NCBI RefSeq assembly: GCF_019392335.1
Contig: NZ_JAHXRQ010000003.1
Location: 124,001-188,000 of the forward strand
Reading direction: 5' to 3'
DNA from: Mameliella sp. CS4
GTDB lineage: Bacteria; Pseudomonadota; Alphaproteobacteria; Rhodobacterales; Rhodobacteraceae
DNA length: 64,000 bases
How positions within the stretch are numbered: position 1 is the first letter of the stretch; each line of letters opens with the position of its first letter. A program made the translations under genes and the position numbers. This document shows positions 36,310-44,915 of this stretch, in pieces. A model generated the notes under the pieces. It saw only the letters and a list, made by a program, of their open reading frames with translations. It made no database searches and was not told the DNA's origin.

Positions 36310-37894
36310 GAGGTGTTTCCTGATCTGCGGTGAAGACGAGGAGCCGGCTGGCACCGTGGTCGATGGCGATGGTCGTGGCGATCACGCCGGGATCGGTGAG
36401 GTCCGTGGCCGGATAAGGCTGGACGTCGGGCAGGGGGGCGGCCTGGATGGACAGGCGCAGGGCCTGCCCGGGATGCAGGCTGTGAAAGAGCCCCTCGAAC
36501 ACCAGGCGCAGCGTCCCGCCCTTCAGGCGCGTGACGGTCGCGGCCAGTGCCGTGGCGGTGCCGTGCCGGTCCACGACCGCCAGCGTTGCTGCCAGTCCCG
36601 GGTGCGGGCCATCGACGTCCAGCGTGATTTCGGCCTCGACCCGGTCGCGCAGGTGCATCGGTTCGGCAAGCGGTGCGGTGGTGTAGCAGGCCACATCGGA
36701 CCGGTCGTGCAACGGACCAAGATCGACCGGACCCGTGAAGGCGCCCCCGCACAGTGGCGCCTGCCGGGTAGGATCAAGGACCAGCATGTCGGTTCCCGGC
36801 TTGGCGGGACCGGTCGTCAGCCGACCGTCCGTCACCATCTGTGACGCAAGGCCGTCTGACGTTAGGTGATAGATCCGCGACCCCGATCCGGCGATGGTTT
36901 CGGTCTGGTGCCAGCTGTCGGTGCCCGCGTCATAGGCCGTGACCCCGGCGGGGCGCGGACCAATATCCTTGAGGTAGTGATCGAAAAAGGCGAGCTGCGC
37001 CCGGTCGACCGAGATCTCCGCCCCCGGTGCCAGCCGCGCCAAACCGGCGGAGCGGTTCCATCCGATGTGTCCCCAGGGACCAAGGATAAGATGCGTCGTT
37101 TCGGCAGAGACCGCGCGAAAGGCCCTGTCGGCGGCCAGCGAGCCCCGCAGGAAGAAATCGGCCGTCCCGGCGGTCTGCATCAGGGGCACGGCGGGAGGAG
37201 GGTTCAGGTCCGCCGCCGGGTCCACGCCCGGCTCACCGCTGGCCCAGCGGGAGAGATGCGACAGGTCCGGGCGTGTCATGAGAAAGTCGAACTGCGCCTG
37301 CCAGCTCCGGTCGGGCGCCAATGCGCCGAGCGCCGCCTCGTCGCCTGTCCGGCGGGCCTTTAGCCGGGCCATCTGCGCGGCCCAGAAGGTGGACATCCGG
37401 CAGCGGAACAACTCGCCTTCGGACAGCCAGTCGGTCAGGGGGGACCATGACGCCATCGAGACCGCCATCGCGTCGGGCCGGGCGCCGCCCGCCAGCATCA
37501 GGAACTGCGTGGTGCCCTGGTAGGAGAAGCCGTAGGTGCCGACCTTGCCGTTTGATCCCGGCAGGTCACGCGCCCAGTCGAGGGTCTCGGCGCCGTCCTC
37601 GGCCTCATTGACCAGCGCGTCGAAATCGCCCTCGGACTCGCCGGTGCCGCGCACGTCCTGGATGGCGACGAAATAGCCGCGCGCCGCGTACCATGCGGGA
37701 TGGGCCAGCGTGACGGTCGAGGCGATGGCGCGACCATAGGGCTGGCGCATCAGCAGGACCGGCAGGCTGTCCTGCGTGTCCGGCCGCCAGATGTCGGCGA
37801 CCAGGCGGGTCCCGTCCTTCAAGCGCAGGTCCTGCCGGACAGGGCCGCGCACCGGCAGCAGGGGCCGTGGCGGGGTGTCCGCCATGTCACGCAT
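36302..37894 (-). CDS. CocE/NonD-family hydrolase
   Basis: A 530-residue X-Pro dipeptidyl-peptidase-like (S15) hydrolase. The alpha/beta core has the nucleophile Ser in GTYGFSYQGTTQ and the base His in GPWGHIGWN, and a C-terminal jelly-roll domain (about 320-520) typical of CocE cocaine esterase. It has no signal peptide, so it acts in the cytoplasm, perhaps on an imported ester or amide. The start overlaps the creatininase-like stop by 8 bp; ATG 37885 is an alternative. Confidence 0.9.
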   Translation of the reverse strand: MRDMADTPPRPLLPVRGPVRQDLRLKDGTRLVADIWRPDTQDSLPVLLMRQPYGRAIASTVTLAHPAWYAARGYFVAIQDVRGTGESEGDFDALVNEAEDGAETLDWARDLPGSNGKVGTYGFSYQGTTQFLMLAGGARPDAMAVSMASWSPLTDWLSEGELFRCRMSTFWAAQMARLKARRTGDEAALGALAPDRSWQAQFDFLMTRPDLSHLSRWASGEPGVDPAADLNPPPAVPLMQTAGTADFFLRGSLAADRAFRAVSAETTHLILGPWGHIGWNRSAGLARLAPGAEISVDRAQLAFFDHYLKDIGPRPAGVTAYDAGTDSWHQTETIAGSGSRIYHLTSDGLASQMVTDGRLTTGPAKPGTDMLVLDPTRQAPLCGGAFTGPVDLGPLHDRSDVACYTTAPLAEPMHLRDRVEAEITLDVDGPHPGLAATLAVVDRHGTATALAATVTRLKGGTLRLVFEGLFHSLHPGQALRLSIQAAPLPDVQPYPATDLTDPGVIATTIAIDHGASRLLVFTADQETPHA

Positions 37895-38705
37895 CGTTGT
37901 ACATGGTTTTCTGCGTCACGCGTTCGATCGGGAAGTCCCGAACCTCTTTCAGCAGCGCGACGAACCGGTCGGCGGCGCGGTCCAGCGCGATCCGGCCGCG
38001 CTCTGCATCGGCGGCGGCGGCATTGCCGCAGGCGCCGGAGGGATGCAGGTCCTGGGTCTGCCAGCCATAGCCGATGCGGCCTTCGGGGGTCAGAATACCG
38101 CCGGCCTTTTCCATCTCGACCGAGAGCGGCTCGAAATCCTCGGCCAGGTTCATATCCACCAGCTCGGGGTGCAGTTCGAGCAGCAGAGAGGTCTCGAACT
38201 CGCCACCGTGGATGCCGTGCTTCATCTCCTGCCCGTCGAAGAGGTCCGAGACATCGAGGTCGGCCGAGGCATTGGCGCTGACTGCAAACATGCCCAGCTT
38301 GACCCGCAACTCGCGGCAGACGATTTCCATCACCTGGGGCTGGCCGCCGTGCCAGTTGGCAAAGACCAGCTTGCGGCAGCCGGTGCGCGCGACGCTTTCG
38401 CCGATCTCGAACCAGATCCGGGCGAGGGTCTCGTAGCTGTGGGTCAGGGTGCCGGGGAATTCCAGATGCTCGACCGATTTGCCCACCGCCTGCATCGGCA
38501 GGATCAGGGCGTGCAGGTCGTCGGGGATGCGCTGGGCGACGCGGTCCATGATGCCGGCATTGATGGCGCTGTCGACGCGGACGGGCAGGTGCGGGCCGTG
38601 CTGTTCCACGGCGGCCGTGGGCAGAACGGCGACGACCTTGCTCATGTCCAGGTCGGAGAAATCCTTGGTGGAGAGATCCCACCACCAGTTCGATTTGAGC
38701 TTCAT
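37887..38705 (-). CDS. Creatininase-family amidohydrolase
   Basis: A 272-residue metal-dependent amidohydrolase of the creatininase family. The metal ligands are recognisable in AAVEQHGPHLP (Glu, His), RVDSAINAG (Asp), FANWHGGQP (His) and IHGGEFETS (Glu). Members open cyclic amides (creatinine) or formamides (ArfB/MftE types). ATG 38705 is chosen because the sequence upstream is non-coding in character. It is the first gene of a five-gene operon with CocE and the ABC importer, behind a long regulatory region with a 19-bp palindrome. Confidence 0.9.
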   Translation of the reverse strand: MKLKSNWWWDLSTKDFSDLDMSKVVAVLPTAAVEQHGPHLPVRVDSAINAGIMDRVAQRIPDDLHALILPMQAVGKSVEHLEFPGTLTHSYETLARIWFEIGESVARTGCRKLVFANWHGGQPQVMEIVCRELRVKLGMFAVSANASADLDVSDLFDGQEMKHGIHGGEFETSLLLELHPELVDMNLAEDFEPLSVEMEKAGGILTPEGRIGYGWQTQDLHPSGACGNAAAADAERGRIALDRAADRFVALLKEVRDFPIERVTQKTMYNDA

Positions 38706-39377
38706 TTGCGCCGTCTCCGTCAGGTGTTCGAGTGATTCACCTGACTGTTGTCGCGGTTTGTGATGCAGGAAAAGCGGCGTTTTTAGAGGTTTGCGTTGCC
38801 AAATTGGCAACGTATGACGAAGGACGCCGTTCAAAAATCGGGGCCTGGCGGTTTCTGCGGGTCAGGCCTTCGGCAGTCCTGCCGACCGTGGGCGGGGGCG
38901 CCGTTACCCCGTCCTGAAGGCAATATTTGCATGTTTTGCAAGGGGCTGCGGGCGGCGAGGAGGAGAGGGGATTCCTGTACCAGTCCAGGTTTTCACCTGA
39001 CCGGAGTGCAGGGTTTGACCTTGTCTGCCGGCAGGCTGATGGGGCCGCTTCGGTTTGGGCCCGGCGCAGAGGGCTCGCCGCATGCGCAATGCTGCACTGC
39101 CGCTTGGATGTGCGGTAAGGCGCGGGATGCATAAATTCAGGGCGGGAAAAACACGCGCCCGAATGGCCATAGTGGAGGAAGACCCCAACCTTGCGGGAAT
39201 TGACGCGCTGCGGCGTGTCCCCCGCTTCGCAGTGCCGCGCAGTTGGGCGAACCGCGGCGCCCGTCGGAAATCCAAAGGCCCTGGCGCGAACTTTTTTGAC
39301 TCTCGCGTCGGCTGTGCCAAACTGACCTCAGCGAACGCTCATCAAAAACAATATGTTCGATAACAAGGGAGAAACAT
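38706..39377. other. Intergenic region between divergent operons
   Basis: 672 bases with no convincing gene on either strand. It holds the 19-bp palindrome at 38794-38812, the upstream region of the creatininase operon and that of the amino-acid importer. A weak promoter candidate for the importer is TTGACT (39296-39301) with AAACTG 17 bases on. TTGCA-TGTTT-TGCAA near 38925 is a short dyad of uncertain meaning. Confidence 0.6.
38794..38812. promoter_or_regulatory. 19-bp perfect palindrome, operator candidate
   Basis: CGTTGCCAAATTGGCAACG: nine-bp arms around a single central A, 89-107 bp upstream of the creatininase-like start. The symmetry and the TTGGCAA half-site are typical of a homodimeric LacI- or GntR-type repressor site. 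No such regulator is encoded nearby, so the factor would act in trans. Confidence 0.65.
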
Positions 39378-40217
39378 ATGAAACGATTTATTGCCACCGC
39401 TCTTGTGACCTCGACGGCCCTGGCCCCGCTCAGCGTGGCGGCGCAGGAGTGCACCAACGACACATGGAAGAAGGTCATGGAGAGCGGCACGCTCACCGTG
39501 GGGGTCAAGGCTGATTACAAACCCTGGGGGTATCGCGATACCGACGGGTCCATCATCGGGATGGAACCGGACATGGCCCAGATGATCGCCGACACGATGG
39601 GTGTCGACCTGGAACTGATGGCCGTCGTCAGCTCGAACCGGATGCAGTTCCTGGAACAAGGCCAGATCGACCTGATGATCGCCACCATGACCGACCGCCC
39701 CGACCGGCGGGAACTGGTGGGGATCGTCGGCCCCAACTACTACACCTCCGGCACGAACGTCATGGCGCCCAAGCAGCTGGGCTTTACCGACTGGTCGGAC
39801 CTGACAGGCAAGCCGGTCTGCGGTATTCAGGGCGCCTTCTATAACCAGATCGTCGAGGATCGTTACGACGTCGAGGTCGTGGCCTTCTCCGGCACCGCGG
39901 AGGCCAAGCAGGCGCTGCGCGACAAGAAATGCGTGGCCTTCGTCTATGACGACAGCTCGATCGGGTCGGACATCGCCAGCGGAAACTGGGACGATTTCGA
40001 AATGCCGCTGCCGTCCGAGGATGACAGCCCCTGGGGGCTGGCCGTGCCCAAGTCCGAGGAAGACTGCGTCTTCGGTGCCTTCATGAAGGGCATGCAGTAC
40101 CAGTGGCATCTCGACGGTACGCTGATCGAACTGGAAGAAAAGTGGGGGATCAAGCCCACCGCCTTCCTGGCCAAGCAACAGGAGCTGATCCAGCAGACGA
40201 CGCCGATGCCGGAATAA
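39378..40217 (+). CDS. Polar amino-acid ABC importer, substrate-binding protein
   Basis: A 279-residue periplasmic binding protein of SBP family 3. Residues 1-22 form a signal peptide ending LSVAAQ. The mature N-terminus GTLTVGVKADYKPWGYRD and the ligand-binding DLMIATMTDRPDRRE (Arg for the carboxylate, Asp for the amino group) point to an amino acid or close derivative. Two cysteines (CGIQGAF, KKCVAFV) may form a disulfide. GGGAG lies before ATG. First gene of a four-gene importer operon. Confidence 0.92.
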   Translation: MKRFIATALVTSTALAPLSVAAQECTNDTWKKVMESGTLTVGVKADYKPWGYRDTDGSIIGMEPDMAQMIADTMGVDLELMAVVSSNRMQFLEQGQIDLMIATMTDRPDRRELVGIVGPNYYTSGTNVMAPKQLGFTDWSDLTGKPVCGIQGAFYNQIVEDRYDVEVVAFSGTAEAKQALRDKKCVAFVYDDSSIGSDIASGNWDDFEMPLPSEDDSPWGLAVPKSEEDCVFGAFMKGMQYQWHLDGTLIELEEKWGIKPTAFLAKQQELIQQTTPMPE

Positions 40218-40218
40218 C

Positions 40219-40971
40219 ATGATCGGATTCGAGGAGTTCTTTCGCGAACTCGCCGCCGAGCATGCGCGGTGGAACTTCATCTGGCTCTATGACGAGAAAC
40301 AGGCCGGGCGGATTCTGTCCGGCCTGTGGATGACCATACAGCTGAGCATCGCCTGCGTGATCCTGTCCGTGATCATCGGCGTTGTCGGTGCCTGGGCGCA
40401 GGGCGCGCACAACCGCGTGCTGCGCGCCCTGGTGCAGGGGTATATCCAGTTTTTCCGCAACACGCCGCCCCTGGTGCAGCTGCTGTTTTTCTACTTTGCG
40501 CTGGGCCAGTTCACGCCGTCCTACAGCCCGGACGGCTGGCTGGAGGTGCCGATCATCTCGAACGTCGGATGGGCGATCATCTCGCTGTCCTTCTTTGCCG
40601 GCGCTTTCAACGTGGAAATCTTTCGCGCCGGGATCGAGGCGGTGCCTGACTCCACTGTCGAGGCGGCGGAAAGCCTGGGCATGACGCGGACGCAGACCTA
40701 CCGCGAGGTGGTCTTTCCGCTGGCGCTGCGGGTGTCGATCCCCTCGCTGAACAACAACCTGGTGAACCTGGTCAAGACGACGACCCAGGCCTATGCCATC
40801 GCCGTGCCCGAACTGCTGTATGAAAGCGTGTCGGTCTGGAACGATTTCCCCTCGGCGCAGAACCCCACGATGCTGCTGCTTTTCGTGACCTATATCCTGC
40901 TGGTCGGCATCCTGGTGATGGGCATGAACCGCTGGGAACGCAAAATGAGGATTCCCGGCTATGGACAGTAG
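40219..40971 (+). CDS. Polar amino-acid ABC importer, permease 1
   Basis: A 250-residue HisM/GlnP-type permease with about five helices. The family region YIQFFRNTPPLVQLLFFYF and the EAA loop VEAAESLGMTRTQTYREVV are intact. The start is one base after the stop of the binding-protein gene, and the end overlaps permease 2 by 11 bp. Confidence 0.94.
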   Translation: MIGFEEFFRELAAEHARWNFIWLYDEKQAGRILSGLWMTIQLSIACVILSVIIGVVGAWAQGAHNRVLRALVQGYIQFFRNTPPLVQLLFFYFALGQFTPSYSPDGWLEVPIISNVGWAIISLSFFAGAFNVEIFRAGIEAVPDSTVEAAESLGMTRTQTYREVVFPLALRVSIPSLNNNLVNLVKTTTQAYAIAVPELLYESVSVWNDFPSAQNPTMLLLFVTYILLVGILVMGMNRWERKMRIPGYGQ

Positions 40972-41830
40972 GTTGCACGGGACGACCGATCTGCCGGTCA
41001 TGAAACCCTATGTCCTGCGCGGGCATCAATATGACGAGCTGTTCCTGGTGCGCTGGCTGGGATCGCTGCCGCCGTGGAGCTTGCTTGTCCTGCTGGCACT
41101 CTGGCCCGCCGCGGCCTTTGCCCAATCGGCCATGTTCGGCACCGTGGATGCCTTTGCCGCACTCTGGCGCTGGATTCCCTTCCTGACCTTTCAGGGGTTC
41201 CTGTTCAACGTCCTGATCTCGCTTTTCGCGATGCTGATCGGCACCACGCTGGGCGCGGCGCTGGGGCTGGCGCAACTGTCGCGCAACAAGGTGACGCGCG
41301 GGATCTCCTGGGCGATCACGCAGCTGTTCCGAAATTCACCCTGGCTGGTTCTGCTCTTCGTGGTGCTTCTGGCCTTTCCCTTTCAGATCACGGTCTTTGG
41401 TGTGACCATCCCGATCCCGGGCTGGGTCAAGGCGGTGATCGGGCTCAGCCTGCCGGTCATGGCCAATATCTCCGAGATCGTGCGCGGCGCGGTCAACTCG
41501 GTGCCCTCGGCGCAGTGGGAGGCGGCGGAGAGCCTGTCCTTCACCCGCACACAAACCCTGTGGCAGATCATCCTGCCGCAGTGCTTCAAGCGGATGATCC
41601 CGCCCTGGATGAACTGGTACGCGATCCTGACGATGGCCACACCGCTCTGTTCGCTCCTGGGCGTCGGTGAGATCATCACCTTTTCCCGTCAGGCGATGGA
41701 GGCCGAGAACAACCACCCGGAACTCTTGATGCCCTTCTACGGCTATGCGCTGGTGCTGTTCTTTGCCTATTGCTACCCGATCGCCCGGCTGACCATCGCG
41801 CTGGAACGGCGCTATTCCGTGAAACTGTGA
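40961..41830 (+). CDS. Polar amino-acid ABC importer, permease 2
   Basis: A 289-residue HisQ/HisM-type permease. After a 45-residue cytoplasmic lead comes a first helix, then TQLFRNSPWLVLLFVVLLAF and the EAA loop WEAAESLSFTRTQTLWQII. It should pair with permease 1 to form the channel. The second half of the conserved region ends in SLLGVGEIITFSRQAMEAEN. Seven bases separate it from the ATPase gene. Confidence 0.93.
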   Translation: MDSRLHGTTDLPVMKPYVLRGHQYDELFLVRWLGSLPPWSLLVLLALWPAAAFAQSAMFGTVDAFAALWRWIPFLTFQGFLFNVLISLFAMLIGTTLGAALGLAQLSRNKVTRGISWAITQLFRNSPWLVLLFVVLLAFPFQITVFGVTIPIPGWVKAVIGLSLPVMANISEIVRGAVNSVPSAQWEAAESLSFTRTQTLWQIILPQCFKRMIPPWMNWYAILTMATPLCSLLGVGEIITFSRQAMEAENNHPELLMPFYGYALVLFFAYCYPIARLTIALERRYSVKL

Positions 41831-41837
41831 GGTTGCC

Positions 41838-42584
41838 ATGAGCTGGACCCCCGATTTGCCCATCGTGTCCCTCAAGGACGTACACAAGAGCTTTGGCGAC
41901 TTCGAGGTGCTGAAGGGCGTCAGCCTGGACGTGATGAAGGGCGAGGTGATCTGCATCATCGGCCCCTCGGGGTCGGGCAAGTCGACCCTGATCCGCTGCA
42001 TCAACGCGCTGAACGACATTCAGCGGGGTTCGATCACCGTCGAGGGGCAGGAGGTCAGCGACCCGAAACTGGACAAGCTGGCGTTGCGCAAGAAAGTCGG
42101 CATGGTGTTCCAGCAATACAACCTGTTTCCGCACAAGACGGCGCTGGAAAACGTCATGATGGCGCCGCTGAAGGTGCTCAAGGAAGATCCCAGGACGGTC
42201 GAGGACCGGGCGCGCTCGCTGATCAAGAAGGTGCGGCTGGAGGGGAAAGAAGACAACTACCCCGGCGAGCTGTCCGGCGGTCAGCAACAGCGCGTGGCCA
42301 TTGCCCGCAGCCTGGCCATGCGGCCCGACGTGATGCTGTTCGACGAGGTGACGGCGGCGCTGGACCCTGAAACCGTCAAGGAAGTGCTGGTCACGATCAA
42401 GGACCTGGCAGCAGAGGGCATGACCTGCATCCTTGTCACGCATGAGATGGGCTTTGCCCGCGAGGTGGCGGATCACATCTATTTCACGGACAGGGGCGTG
42501 ATCGTGGAACACGGGCCGCCGGCCAGCTTCTTTGACGAGGCAAAGGACCCGCGCACCAAGGAGTTCCTCAGCCAGATCCTGTAG
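41838..42584 (+). CDS. Polar amino-acid ABC importer, ATPase (GlnQ/HisP-like)
   Basis: A 248-residue ATPase with Walker A GPSGSGKSTL, Q-loop FQQYNLFPHKT, signature LSGGQQQRVAIARSLA, Walker B VMLFDEVTAALDPE and switch His in VTHEMGFAREVA. The 'FQQYNLFPH' and 'MGFAREVADH' signatures place it firmly in the polar amino-acid class. It converges with tonB, with only 4 bp between the stops and no terminator visible. Confidence 0.95.
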   Translation: MSWTPDLPIVSLKDVHKSFGDFEVLKGVSLDVMKGEVICIIGPSGSGKSTLIRCINALNDIQRGSITVEGQEVSDPKLDKLALRKKVGMVFQQYNLFPHKTALENVMMAPLKVLKEDPRTVEDRARSLIKKVRLEGKEDNYPGELSGGQQQRVAIARSLAMRPDVMLFDEVTAALDPETVKEVLVTIKDLAAEGMTCILVTHEMGFAREVADHIYFTDRGVIVEHGPPASFFDEAKDPRTKEFLSQIL

Positions 42585-42588
42585 GGTC

Positions 42589-43500
42589 TCAGCGTCCCTT
42601 TATCTCGATCGCGAAGCTGCGCCTTGCGCCGCTGGGCGGACGGGGGAAGGGGGCCGCGCTGCGCACCACGCCGAGCGCGGCCCGGTCCAGCGCCGAGGAC
42701 CCGGAACTGCGCGCCAGCGACAGCGAGGCCAGGCCGCCAGCCGAGGAAATCGAGAAAGCCACGACGGCGGTGCCGCGTGCGTTCACGCGGGGCCGCCCGG
42801 CGCGGGACAGCTTGCGCATGACTTGGCCGGGATAGTTGCTGGCCGCTGCGTTGCCCGGCGCGGCCTTGTGACCGTTGTTGCCGGTCTTGCGCGCCTTGGC
42901 GGCCTCGTTGCCGGTGGGGCTTCCGGCGCGGGCGCTGCGCGCGGCGCCGCCGCCTTGCGGGGCGGGTTTGGGCCTCGACTTGGCCACCGGCTTGTTCGCG
43001 GCTTCGAACTCCGGTGTGCGCATCTTTGGCCGCAGCGACCGAGAGACCGCCGCGCTTTTCGGCGCTTCTCCGGTCAACCGGTCGGCAGGGGCACTGTCCG
43101 CTGTGAGCGGTTTGATCGCGGGGGCCGCGGCGACCAGGTCCAGCGTTTCGGGAGCATCGGGTTTCAACGCCTCAAGGCGCGGGCTGCTGTCGGCCTCTGC
43201 CGGGGCGATCGCAGCCAGAAGGGGGGGCGCCCGTTCAGGCGTCTGCTCGACACGGGCTTTGGCCCGCTCGGGCGTCAGTTTTTCCGGGTCTGCTTTCTCT
43301 GCAGGTGTCTTCGCGGGTTCGGGCCGGACAAGGCCCGCCGCCATGTCGGCAAAGGATGACCCAAGCCGCACCTCGGCCCCGCCCGAGGCGCCTTCGATCC
43401 GGGCCCCTTCGGGGCTGGCAAGAGTCAGGGCGACGGCGCCATGGGCCAACAGCGCCAGCGACACGGCGGATGATTTGGCAAGTCGGGACGAGACGATCAT
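42589..43500 (-). CDS. tonB: TonB-type energy transducer of the haem locus
   Basis: A 303-residue TonB-family protein. The N-terminal helix (about 12-28) contains His20 in LALLAHGAVAL, the position of the essential TonB His20. A long Pro/Ala/Lys/Glu periplasmic spacer leads to the C-terminal domain (about 215-303: NYPGQVMRKLSRAGRP, GTAVVAFSISSAGGLASLSL). It couples the inner-membrane ExbBD motor to the haem receptor. The start overlaps the second exbD by 4 bp. Confidence 0.88.
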   Translation of the reverse strand: MIVSSRLAKSSAVSLALLAHGAVALTLASPEGARIEGASGGAEVRLGSSFADMAAGLVRPEPAKTPAEKADPEKLTPERAKARVEQTPERAPPLLAAIAPAEADSSPRLEALKPDAPETLDLVAAAPAIKPLTADSAPADRLTGEAPKSAAVSRSLRPKMRTPEFEAANKPVAKSRPKPAPQGGGAARSARAGSPTGNEAAKARKTGNNGHKAAPGNAAASNYPGQVMRKLSRAGRPRVNARGTAVVAFSISSAGGLASLSLARSSGSSALDRAALGVVRSAAPFPRPPSGARRSFAIEIKGR

Positions 43501-43883
43501 TCTAGGGCCTTCTCGGTGACAATGACAATTTTTTCGGCTCCAGCCCCACGCAGGGCACGTCCGATCCGGACCAGATCGGCGGCGTTCAGGTTCCGGTCTG
43601 GGATGATGCGCACACGGGCCTTTGCCTCTGCGGGCAGTTGCGCCATGAAGTTGGCGGCGCTGGCCTGCGATGCCCCGCGCCAGGTCATGCGCCCGTCCGC
43701 GTGGATCACCAGCGCATCGGCGGGCGCGGTGGTGTCCAGATCCGCCGTGCGCACCAGCGTCAGATCCTTGTCCAGCGGGCGGGCCAGCGTCCCCGCCACG
43801 AGAAAGAAGATCAGCATCAGGAAGACGATGTTGATCAGCGCGATGGTCGGTTCACGCTCGGTTTTCTGTCGGCGATCTCTCAT
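43497..43883 (-). CDS. ExbD-like protein with Asn replacing the membrane Asp
   Basis: A 128-residue ExbD/TolR paralogue with one N-terminal helix (IALINIVFLMLIFFLVAGTL) and a periplasmic domain. The proton-carrying Asp of ExbD (E. coli Asp25) is Asn18 here, codon AAC at 43832-43830. In other respects it looks intact (PDRNLNAADLVRIGRALRGAG). It may be a structural partner of the neighbouring ExbD in an asymmetric motor. Overlaps with both neighbours are 4 bp, so it is expressed with them. Confidence 0.88.
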   Translation of the reverse strand: MRDRRQKTEREPTIALINIVFLMLIFFLVAGTLARPLDKDLTLVRTADLDTTAPADALVIHADGRMTWRGASQASAANFMAQLPAEAKARVRIIPDRNLNAADLVRIGRALRGAGAEKIVIVTEKALE

Positions 43884-44266
43884 GAGGTTTCCAGGACCGT
43901 GAGCCTGACGCCGGGCAGGGCGCGGACCGCCACCAGCAGATCGGTCAGGCGCTGGGCCGTGACCGCGCCTTGCAGGGCGACCACGACGGTCAGGTCGGCG
44001 TCTATGTCTTTCCGATGTTGGCGCAGCGCCTCGGGCAGGGCCGTGAGGTCGTGCGACGTGCCGTTGAGGCTCAGCCCATCGGGTGCCAACCTTAGAAACA
44101 CCGGGCGCAGGCCAGAGGCTTCGCCGGTTCCGGCACCGCCTGCGGCCAGTTCAACCTCGGCAAAGCGCGAAAAGGTCGAGGAGAGCATGAAGAACAGCAG
44201 CAGGAGAAAGATCACGTCGATGAGCGAGGTCATCGACAGTTTCCGCCGCCGGTGACGCCTACGCAT
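43880..44266 (-). CDS. exbD: ExbD proton-channel subunit
   Basis: A 128-residue ExbD. After a strongly basic cytoplasmic start (MRRRHRRRK) the helix SLIDVIFLLLLFFMLSSTF keeps the essential Asp (Asp17). The periplasmic domain spans about 40-128. With ExbB it forms the proton-driven motor energising TonB. It overlaps exbB by 8 bp and the Asn-bearing paralogue by 4 bp. Confidence 0.93.
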   Translation of the reverse strand: MRRRHRRRKLSMTSLIDVIFLLLLFFMLSSTFSRFAEVELAAGGAGTGEASGLRPVFLRLAPDGLSLNGTSHDLTALPEALRQHRKDIDADLTVVVALQGAVTAQRLTDLLVAVRALPGVRLTVLETS

Positions 44267-44915
44267 GGGCTGGCACTGTCGCCGGTGCGGGGGAGACCCC
44301 GAGGGCGTGATCTGCAGGCGCCAGGATCGTGCGCAGGGCCTTTTGCGCCAGCACCCTTTCGGCGTCCATCTGGCCCTCGAACCAGCTCAGCACCAGCGCA
44401 GTGGGCATGGCAACGGCCAGCCCCACGGCGGTGGTCAGCAGCGCGACCCAGATGCCGCCCGCGAGGATCGAGGGGTCGACCTGCGCCCCGGCCTCTTGCA
44501 GCGCCTGGAAGGCCGAGATCATGCCCAGAACCGTGCCGAAGAGGCCGAGCAGGGGCGCCAGTTGCGCAATGGACTCGAGCAGCCGAAACCCGGATTCAAG
44601 GCGGGCAAAGCGCACCTCTGCCTCGGCCTCCAGCCGGTCGGCATCGTCCTGGCCGTCCAGCGCCATCGCCACCACCGGGCGCAGATAGCTGCGCGACAGG
44701 TCCAGGTGGCGCCGCGCGGCCAGACGGTTGCCCATGTCCCAGGCCTCGATCGCCGCACGCAGGGCGCGGTGGCGCCCGACACCCGCCGCGGTGAATTGCC
44801 AGAGCTTGTAGAGCACGACAGCCGAGACCACGATGGATAGCGCCCCCAGCAGGATGACAACCGGACCGCCAAGGTCAAAGATCCGTTGCACGGCGTCTTG
44901 CAAAGTCTCGATCAT
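44259..44915 (-). CDS. exbB: ExbB/TolQ-type motor protein
   Basis: A 218-residue MotA/TolQ/ExbB-family protein with three transmembrane helices: one at 15-37 (PVVILLGALSIVVSAVVLYK) and a pair in the second half (AQLAPLLGLFGTVLGMISAF and WVALLTTAVGLAVAMPTALVL). The conserved LGLFGTVLGMI and TTAVGLAVAMP motifs line the pore. It is the first motor gene of the TonB block and overlaps the upstream small exported-protein gene by 4 bp. Confidence 0.94.
   Translation of the reverse strand: MIETLQDAVQRIFDLGGPVVILLGALSIVVSAVVLYKLWQFTAAGVGRHRALRAAIEAWDMGNRLAARRHLDLSRSYLRPVVAMALDGQDDADRLEAEAEVRFARLESGFRLLESIAQLAPLLGLFGTVLGMISAFQALQEAGAQVDPSILAGGIWVALLTTAVGLAVAMPTALVLSWFEGQMDAERVLAQKALRTILAPADHALGVSPAPATVPAHA

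Noticed and set aside
39296..39324. Sigma-70 promoter for the amino-acid importer
   Set aside because: TTGACT is good but the element 17 bases on (AAACTG) is a poor -10, so it is not listed separately.
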